64,000 bases of DNA from Turritopsis dohrnii (Eukaryota; Cnidaria; Hydrozoa; Anthoathecata; Oceaniidae): contig BQMF02000285.1 of assembly GCA_027922465.2 (NCBI GenBank), forward strand, positions 62,001-126,000, read 5' to 3'. Shown here in pieces: positions 56,121 to 64,000 of this stretch. How positions within the stretch are numbered: position 1 is the stretch's first letter; each line of letters opens with the position of its first letter. The translations under genes were made by a program, and so were the position numbers. Under the pieces are notes generated by a model, which was given only the letters and a program-made list of their open reading frames with translations, was not told where the DNA came from and searched no databases.

Positions 56121-57389
56121 TTACACTATTGACAGACAAATTGACTTGAAAAAGATGCTAAAAATACTAAAAGTTTGACAGAGGTCAGGTTTTGCAGCTT
56201 CATAAAGAAAATGTGTGTATTTACAATTCATTAAAGGGGAGTATCGACACGACTAGCAGCTTCCGCATTTTTATGGTTTCATGGTCATTACTGTCAATAT
56301 TTCTGGTTCCGTTCACAAATTACATCCAACTATCTGTAATTTAAAAACACTGCACATCCCATACTATCAATCAAACTAAAAGATATTTACTGTTTAGTTA
56401 CAAGCATGGATGTTCATGACTAGAATCTTTTCATATTTCAAATTAGAAAAATCTATGGTACAACATCTTTGCCTGAATGAGTTATTCCTATTTATTTCTT
56501 TTTATTATATTTTGTAGTAAGACCAACATTTAAAGTATCTCTGTACACATTTTATGTTTATGCTAACGTTGATTTTTGATTGTTTTTATACCGATTTCCA
56601 GTTTCAGACAGATTATGCGGATTTGGTGTGACCTCACTGCTTGAGTTAAAATTTGGTATTAGAATTCGTATTGAAGTCAGTATGAAAGTCGATTAAAGTT
56701 CCATAAGGAAAATTTTATGGACCAAATCCTTGTTTTAACTTTGTTTTCGTTGAAAATGTTTTTTTCAACTTTTAAAACTGCAAATTTCATTGTGATGTCT
56801 CATAGTAAAATCTCACTTTCCTTTCTTCTGAATTATTTTGTGGTATCTGGCAATGCTATCACTAGTATTAGAGTTTTGTTGTGTTATGTCCCATTCGAAG
56901 AAAAAGTCGTTCCTTTACTTGTGCTTTGTGGATATTCCACGAATTCCCTTGAACAACATTGTCCACATATGAAGAAATTTGATTGGAGTACATTAAACCA
57001 CGTGATTTAGGTACCTTCAAGAAGATGCATTCAAGTCAGCGACGGATCTAGAGGATAGTCGCAATTTGTGTAGGAGAGTGTAAGCAATTTAACCATCAAA
57101 GAAAAACGTTCTGATAACGCCATTGGTAATATAGATTGAATTCATAAGTCTTCACAAGTTGCGACTACTCTTTCGATCCGCCACTGCTGGGCCTGGTTTT
57201 TATCAAGCCTATGCGGCTAACAATATCAGTTGTGTCACTGTTGTGTTCTATACCATGTCACAAAAGATCGTTTTAGTAACACACTTCCATAAAGTTATTG
57301 TTACTGCGCCATGTCCATTCAATTATGCTGCGTCGTTCCGCCTAACAAGTCCCTTATTGTGTAATATGATCGTGCTATTGCTCAATGGA
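56121..57389. other. Gene-free stretch
   Basis: The open frames at 56717-57010 and 57159-57476 have no recognisable domain. The second overlaps the dispersed repeat at 57390-57540. I see no supported gene. Confidence 0.45.
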
Positions 57390-57540
57390 CAACGAAAAGT
57401 TAGCTTGAAAATGAGGCAACAACAGGCTTCTGTAAAATACTGTTTGGGATATCGAGTTAAGAATCGAAAAGATTAATGGAATCATAAACAAATTCTGAAA
57501 ACGTAATTTTAATCAGATTAATTAAGTTTTTTCTATGTTA
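57390..57540. repeat. Dispersed duplicate of 5140-5300
   Basis: Same-orientation match to the segment upstream of gene 1 (GTTAGCTTGAAAATGAG, ATATCGAGTTAAGAATC, GGAATCATAAA, TTTTAATC.GATTAA). Confidence 0.6.
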
Positions 57541-57868
57541 TTTTAATGTCTTTGATTTGATTTAGAACATACACGCTTTTCTTTTTATAAGAATACGCTT
57601 TATAAGAATGTTCAAGATGAAATTAGCCAAAAAGTTAAGAATGTCTTAAGAATATTGCCATCTTAAGATCTTGTGAGCTCAAAATTTATTTTGTCAGAAT
57701 TTATTTTGTTTTATATGTAGGTGCTATATTTTTGTAATTATCGATGTAAAAACTCTCTTTCGTGGCTCTCCTCCATTGCTGTTTTGTTGCCTTTTGAGCT
57801 TTATCTTTCGTTTCTGGACACGAAAAGTTAGGTAAGGCCTTAAGAATGTCTTAAGAATATAGTATATA

Positions 57869-59197
57869 CTAGTATCCCGTGTAAAAATTTTTTACGGGTT
57901 TTAATTCTGAAAGTGACGTCTCAAAAATGGTTTCGAAAAATTAAATCACAGCATGACGAACAGAAAGGGTATCAGTGCTGTAAGTACTTTAAACTTTAGA
58001 TATAGGAGCGCAGAACAGTCGTTTACTTGGAAGATCTTAAACCCATCAAAAATAAAAGTACGCGCTGCGTGTGCATCGGCTTTTTTCACTTTGTAAAATA
58101 AAATGTATCGATTGAAGATGCAATGCAATGGTTGCCCGTGATGAAAAATCTAACGTCAATACGAAAAAAAAAACACTTCTCACCCTTTTAATTAAGAAAC
58201 TCTAGGTATTCCAGCTAAAGCATTTTTAGTTCACTATCAACACTGGAGTTATGAACAGAAAAACTTTTTAATCGGAACATCTGACACACATCAAAATATT
58301 CATAATACATCTTTCATGATAGTAGTAGAAATAAATTGTGCGTACAGGAAAACAACAAAAATGCTGGATAAATAAACTGTGTTCTAACTTAATAGATCTA
58401 TAATATTTTAACTTTGGTTTAACTTCAAACAAAGAGAATATACCTATCCATACTAATTCACATCATCCTGTTGGTAAACAACAACATCTTCTGCAGCCAT
58501 TTTCAAACACTTATAAACTCTTTACTTTCCATATTTCATATCTGAAAACAAAATAATAATACTTTAAACTACTACTAATTTAAACTACTACTTTCCAGCA
58601 CACTTTCCTACTGTAAACATATACTTAAAACACTTTCTTCTGCTATTTCTTTTCCATTGAAATTACGCTACCATATTTATACACTGAAAAACATAAAACT
58701 ACTTTCTTCGTTTGGAAAAACTGCTTTAATGCTTATGTGAGGTAACTTTCTCTATTTTGCAGAAGATTTTCTACTATAAACATACACTAAATACCTCTGT
58801 AAACTTTCTTTTCTTTCCAGTAAGTGTAGTAAACCTTTCACCTTTCACCTTCGTCTGCTTCGTGCTAAACTGTCTGTAGACTACGGGATTTACTAACGGA
58901 TTTTTTTTTTTTTTTTTTTTTTTTCAGAACATTATACAGATTTTATTACCATTACTAACGGATTCCGTCGGCAACCAATCAAAACGGCGAAAAGATAATT
59001 TCTTGCGTTTTGATTGGCTTAAAAATAACAGACGTTAGATGCCCCGTGTGCTATTATACTAATCGTGAATGTGTCTTGCGTGGTCTAACTGCCGCTATAT
59101 GACCACGATTAAGAAGATTTTGGCCGTAAATTTTTAAAAAAACCATCACTCTCTAAGTTAAATGTGTTACACACGATTGCGGATTATTATAAGTAGA
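57869..59197 (-). mobile_element. Helitron-like element H6 (family 2)
   Basis: The plus-strand left end is CTAGTATCCCGTGTAAAAAT, with a GTAAAAAATTTTTTAC-type hairpin. The right end is CACACGATTGCGGATTATTA then AAGTAGA. It is flanked by A on the left and directly followed by H7. A poly-T run at about 58901-58924 lies inside. No gene was found. Confidence 0.65.
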
Positions 59198-60856
59198 TAG
59201 TATCCCGTGTAAAAACTTTTTACTGTTGCATTTCTCAAAACGACGCATCGCTACACCCGTGTCGAACATTTATAGAAATAAAAAGTTATCATAATCGGCG
59301 CTGTGCATACCACTTCTAATTTAGGGAGTGAAATATTTAACTTTTTTTAAACGGCTTTTCCTACATATTTGACGTAAGGCTACGCAGAGGCGGCACTATT
59401 TTTTAATCTAACGTCATTATTAAAATGTCGTAAGATTTCAGTTCATCGTGAAAAGAGAAAGAGGTGATTACGAAACATAAAATGTAGATTTTGACACAGA
59501 CACAAAAAAAACCTCATGTCACGATGGATGAAGTGGCTGCTGTATTTGTTGGTTAAGATGGCGCATAGCAAAGGGCAATAGGTGGGAATTTTGTTCTTAC
59601 AGTCTTTAATGATAATGGGTGGTAAACAAAGCTGCCTTGGCGTGTAGTGAAAAATAAAAACGCCAAAGGAAATATGAATGATAAACGGAATTATACCTGC
59701 TAACGTTGCTTCTTTACTCCAATAAGATTCGATAGCATTCGTTATTTCATTAGTCAGTTCTTTACCAAACACCCTTCATATTACAATGTCGAATTTATAT
59801 ATTCTTTCATAATTAATTTTACCTAAAAAAGAAGATTTCTATTAATAATAAACCTATCATAAAAACATATTTAGCTACATATACGCACAAACAAAAGCAA
59901 ACTAAAAGAACGAACGCAAACTTGAAGCAAACGTATGGGTAGGAACAGGGAATATTTATTAAAAGATCATGAGTTTAGCTTCAGCCTACCAAACATTCAA
60001 AAAAGAAATAAAAGATATGTTATGAAGAAGAATAAAAACGCCATGTAAATGATATGCGGAATTATACCTGCTAATGTTGCTTCTTTATCCACTAAGATTC
60101 GATACCATTCGTTATTTTAATAGTCTGTTCTTTACCAAAACACTCAAGCATTTAGACTTGTTAAATTCTTTCGTAATTATTTTAAACTATATAAAAAAAA
60201 GAAGATTTCCATGAGCAATGAAAACCATATCATAATAAACAAAATGCTACACATACACACAAACAAAAAAGGAAAGCAAAATAAAACAAAACACAAACTT
60301 GATTTCTTATCCAAATCGGAAAGCAAACATAGAAAAAGTTATTAAATTATCATGAGTATAGTTCCAGCCTACCAAACAGTCAAAAATGAATTATGGAAAA
60401 AGACGAAAACAGTCTCAAAACTTTGATTTCTGATTCAGTTCTTCCGTGAATTTACTTACACTTGTTAATTCAATCTTTACGATACGATCTTTCTCCGAAA
60501 ACGACTAAAACAATAAAATTAAAGATCTTCGTTTTAAAAAAAACTATCTTCGTGTTCGTGAAGTTTTTTGTTTTTGTTTTTACTGCTACAAAATGATCGT
60601 TAACCAATTTCGAACGAATAACATTGCATTGCTTGCGCTTCTCCATTGACGTTTTTCGGCAGATTTTCAGTGCGAAACCAAAAAAGAACCAAATGGAGGA
60701 GCATATACTAATCGTGGATGTGCACACAGTACACTCAGTTACTCACTTTCTAAAGATGCCGTACTGAATTTTCCATAGAAACATTTCGTCCCCAGTCTTT
60801 TTTCACACTTACCAAGTTAAATGTGTTGCACACGATTGCGGATTATAATAAGTAGA
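59198..60856 (-). mobile_element. Helitron-like element H7 (family 2)
   Basis: It begins TAGTATCCCGTGTAAAAACT immediately after H6, ends CACACGATTGCGGATTATAA then TAAGTAGA, and is followed by T. The body at 60480-60730 resembles 33560-33830 of H3. It also contains a diverged internal repeat (59640-59900 against 60025-60260, both with AAACGCCA and GGAATTATACCTGCTAA). Confidence 0.65.
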
Positions 60857-61239
60857 TGATTTTAACTAAAAAGTTAAGAATATTCATCATGAAACGAAAA
60901 AACACCATTCTTATAAAGAAAAAAGCGCGTAATGTCAGGGAATCCTTTATCACTTTAAGTTGGGAGTCACCTTATTCAAGCTTATTCCGTTACAAACTTT
61001 GTATACCTGACAAATACATTTGGGGAGATATAATCGCTAATAATATGGATTAACTAGGTTTTACGACTGTAACTCGGATACTTTTGGGAAACTCTATAAA
61101 ACATGACCTCTATAAAACATGACCCTTATAAACGTTTTACAATAGAATGTCATATGGACCTTGCCTTGATAGACTTTTCAAGAATTTCTTTTTGATCGGC
61201 GTGGCGAAACTCACTAAGACAAAGGTACGGCGTCTAAAC

Positions 61240-61262
61240 AGAATTTTGGGAAAGGTCTGTTA
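61240..61262. repeat. End fragment of the 39846-type MITE
   Basis: AAACAGAATTTTGGGAAAGG is a diverged copy of the right end of the MITE at 39846-40080. The rest is absent. Confidence 0.5.
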
Positions 61263-61545
61263 AAAGTTATGTTTAGAATGAACTTTAGAGTTGAACGACA
61301 TTAATTTTCCTTTTGAATGATGTCTACATATCTTCCAATGTCACGACTTTTTCCAATATGTTTTTTACTCCAAACTTGTGTATGCTATGTATGTTAATCA
61401 AATCTCATTCATAATTTCAAAAGTTGACATAAAAATTATATCGAAAAGATAATATTATGGTTTATTTTCGCAATGAATACTGTTTAAAAATAACTTTGGA
61501 CTACTAATACTGATACTGATATCGGTAGTGCTTATCCGACTGACT

Positions 61546-61595
61546 ATTTCATAGATTGCGAATCGTAGGTATCTATGATTCGCAATCTGTGAAAT
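61546..61595. repeat. 19-bp near-perfect hairpin
   Basis: ATTTCATAGATTGCGAATC and GATTCGCAATCTGTGAAAT are inverted copies with one G-U-compatible difference and a 12-nt loop. Nothing nearby explains it. Confidence 0.7.
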
Positions 61596-61599
61596 TGCA

Positions 61600-64000
61600 T
61601 TTAGAGACTGTATAAGTTGCGATGAAAGAACGAGGCTAATAAATTTATAAACTTTCATTACATAAGTATTTTTGGTGTTTTGGCATATATCCACGAGAAT
61701 ATACCTTATTTCTCTTAAATACAAAAAGGAGAACTTCAATAACATCCAATGGAATCATGTAAATCATGTAGCATGACAAAACATGATGAAGAGAGTGGAG
61801 AGACAGCAAGAAGCGTAACTGATTAGCAGGATTTCAAGTTCACAAGATGCACAATAACAGCAAAATAGCGAAAATATTTCAATCACTACGTCAGACATTG
61901 CGGTTCTCCTAAGAAGGTAATGTAGGATGCAAAACCTTCGGCACTCATTGTATCAAAACAATAAGAAACAATGGGAAGGAGAATGAATGACGTTTTGAAA
62001 GTCATGCACTAACAAGCTTTCGTATCTATAATTCTTTTACTTATGCGTTTTAATTTACAAGATGATGAGGATTGTGATAACCCTATTTATCTTGTAAAAA
62101 GTTTGTTTACGAAAACAAAACAGAACATATGTCATCACGGAAATTTGTTCGGCTTCTCCACGGTCCATAGATAAGGATTACTTTCTACTGCGGGGATCGT
62201 CTTTCTTTGGCTTTCACCAATCACAAACAACAAATCATCCAAATCCTGACATCTAACATGTTTATCGATGATGCAGATTGTATTCTGAGTTCCTTCTGCA
62301 GTTCTGGATTAATAAACAAGAATCATAAAACTCTGTTGGGTTTACAATTGACAGAATTGTTACAAAGAAAAAGGCTTACATAACATTGATGCATTGCAAA
62401 AAAGAATGAAAAGTAAAGAATAACTTTTTTTTCTGCACCTGGAAATCTAAAATACACGATTCCCAAAATTCAGTTTGTTTCAGTTCCCCAAATTTCAAAA
62501 GATTGTGAACAGTAGCACTTTGCACTTTGTGAACAGTAGCACTTTGTTTTGACACATTGTCTTGTTGCACGTTAAAATTGCGACGCTCTAACATAAAACC
62601 GGAAAAGTTATATAGACGTTATAGATCTTACAGCACTGACAAATATTGTTATATATTTCCCCATAGGGCGAAATATATGTTAAAACCGGCATTTTCCTTC
62701 TCCTTCTTCTTCTCCTTCTTCTCCGTTCACTTTTATAGCCGCGGTTCAGTATTGAATTTTCGGCTACCCATAGTAGATAAGAATAGAGGCTAGTGTACCG
62801 TGAAGTAGTACGCCATTTTTTTCAGTCAGTGCAGATGGGCTTTGTTCGAAGACTTTGCTTTTTTCTGCAAACTTTTAAAATGATTCAATAGATAAAACGT
62901 CAAATGATGGAAATAAATCGTTTTATTTCTTAAAAAGTTTTGTAAAAACTTTTGAATGAACGTGTAAAAAATAGAAAAACATCTGATATTGATGATGTTG
63001 AAAACAATAATGTGTGGTAATTAAATGCTTGGAACAACAAACCATTGAAGCTGTGATTTCAGTGCAAAGGTGAAAATTCATTATCAATAGAAGATTTATT
63101 TAGTATGGTCCTGATATAATGTAGCCCAACTGAACTGATAAAAGCATGATCTGATATACAGCCGTAAAGGAAACCCTTTTCATGTGGAGAACAACCAGTT
63201 CAACCCAGTTAATTCAAAGAGTACATACAAAAACAGCAAGTAAATATATGATGTCGTATATGCAAGAAGAAGTTCAGAAAACCAATTACGTATAATGTTT
63301 TAATACACAGAGGATTGAGACAAATCTTGAAATTGAAAGAATGCTGGTCGAGTGTGCTTCTCTGGATAGTTGTTTAATTCAACAACAACAACAGAAACAT
63401 AGTTTACTATGAATGAAGTCTATGGTCATGCATCAGTATACATTTGATGCTGCATATCATATTTTATTTTGCAAAATTAAATATTATGTGACTGTCAATT
63501 TTCCTTTTACGAACAATGAACATAAATCAAAACACAATCCAACATGACAGTCTGTAAATTAAATCAAGCCAGAACACAACCTTCTGCTTTCAGCTATGTA
63601 GTGGTTTTAGTTATGGATGTGTATTTTCACTACCAAAATCTGTTTTTGTTTTTCAGTTTGGGATTTTCAAAGGTCATTTTTATCAGATAACACAATGAGT
63701 GTGAACATAATTTTTTTGAACAGAGATGTTTATTCTGATACCTTAAGGAAAGAAATTGTTTGCAGAAGAAATTTGTATGGAACTTTTTTTTGCAAAATTT
63801 ATTTTTGCGGATTTCGCTCAAATCCACGAAAATAAATTCCGCAAAAGTGAATAATTAATGGTCATCCGCAAAAGGAATTGATCTTTCACTTTGGTTTGCA
63901 TATAAATGAACCCTGTTCTTTCCATTCAACTAAAGTTTGTATATACACCCAGGCACTAAATTGGGTGTTTCCTTACTTTCGATTTTATCAAATTTCTTTC
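61600..64000. other. Gene-free stretch to the window end
   Basis: No supported gene. The open frames at 62376-62594, 62557-62793 and 63617-63835 lack domains. A duplicated AACAGTAGCACTTTG...GTGAACAGTAGCACTTTG word occurs near 62508-62546. A TATAAAT motif lies at 63901, with no support for promoter function. Confidence 0.45.

Noticed and set aside
1..64000. CRISPR array, prokaryotic operon or rRNA
   Set aside because: No regular repeat-spacer structure, no operon-like gene packing and no rRNA-like sequence seen on either strand.

Overview
The window looks like AT-rich nuclear DNA from an invertebrate animal. It has spliced genes with GT/AG introns, a tRNA-derived SINE family, a BEL/Pao retroelement, and many DNA transposons (Tc1/mariner, pogo, Harbinger, Kolobok-like, Helitron-like). 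A cnidarian fits the repeat style and the receptor architecture, but this is an impression and not proof. There is no bacterial gene organisation, no rRNA and no CRISPR array.

Only two loci look like host genes. Both encode the same receptor type: signal peptide, leucine-rich repeats with N- and C-terminal caps, EGF repeats, one transmembrane helix and a short tyrosine-rich tail on separate small exons. Gene 1 (21628-25213, +) is intact by eye and carries an ITAM-like motif (YMDL-x8-YENI) in the tail. Gene 2 (49166-52039, +) has two reading-frame breaks, a large LRR deletion, an amplified EGF block and no ITAM tyrosine pair. Its membrane and tail exons are preserved, so it is probably a decaying or pseudogenised paralogue. 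Each ATG directly follows a splice acceptor. Far upstream of each (about 6.24 kb and 44.80 kb) lies a matching TATA-box/TCAGT-initiator segment that may be their promoters.

Layout: 1-6200, non-coding, with an old element bearing degenerate 'TAAGCGCC' repeats (2879-5788). 6238-6289, candidate promoter and first exon of gene 1. 9781-13528, a young internally deleted BEL/Pao element with identical 113-bp LTRs. 13690-21217, a three-level nest: an outer transposon, an inner transposon (14555-20263) carrying a DUF4806-type spliced gene, and a 435-bp TTAA MITE. 21628-25213, gene 1 with a pogo remnant in its intron. 25723-28772, Harbinger-like, mariner-like and pogo-like elements. 30217-38483, Helitron-like elements in tandem, one of which hosts a DD41D mariner. 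38552-48970, diverged segmental duplications, small MITEs and SINEs. 49166-52039, gene 2. 53397-55354, a Kolobok-like deletion derivative. 57869-60856, two more Helitron-like elements. 60857-64000, no gene seen.

The overall picture is a receptor cluster formed by local duplication and then inflated by transposons. Most of the proposed 15-kb first intron of gene 1 downstream of 9.8 kb is transposon, while the equivalent interval of gene 2 is only about 4.3 kb.
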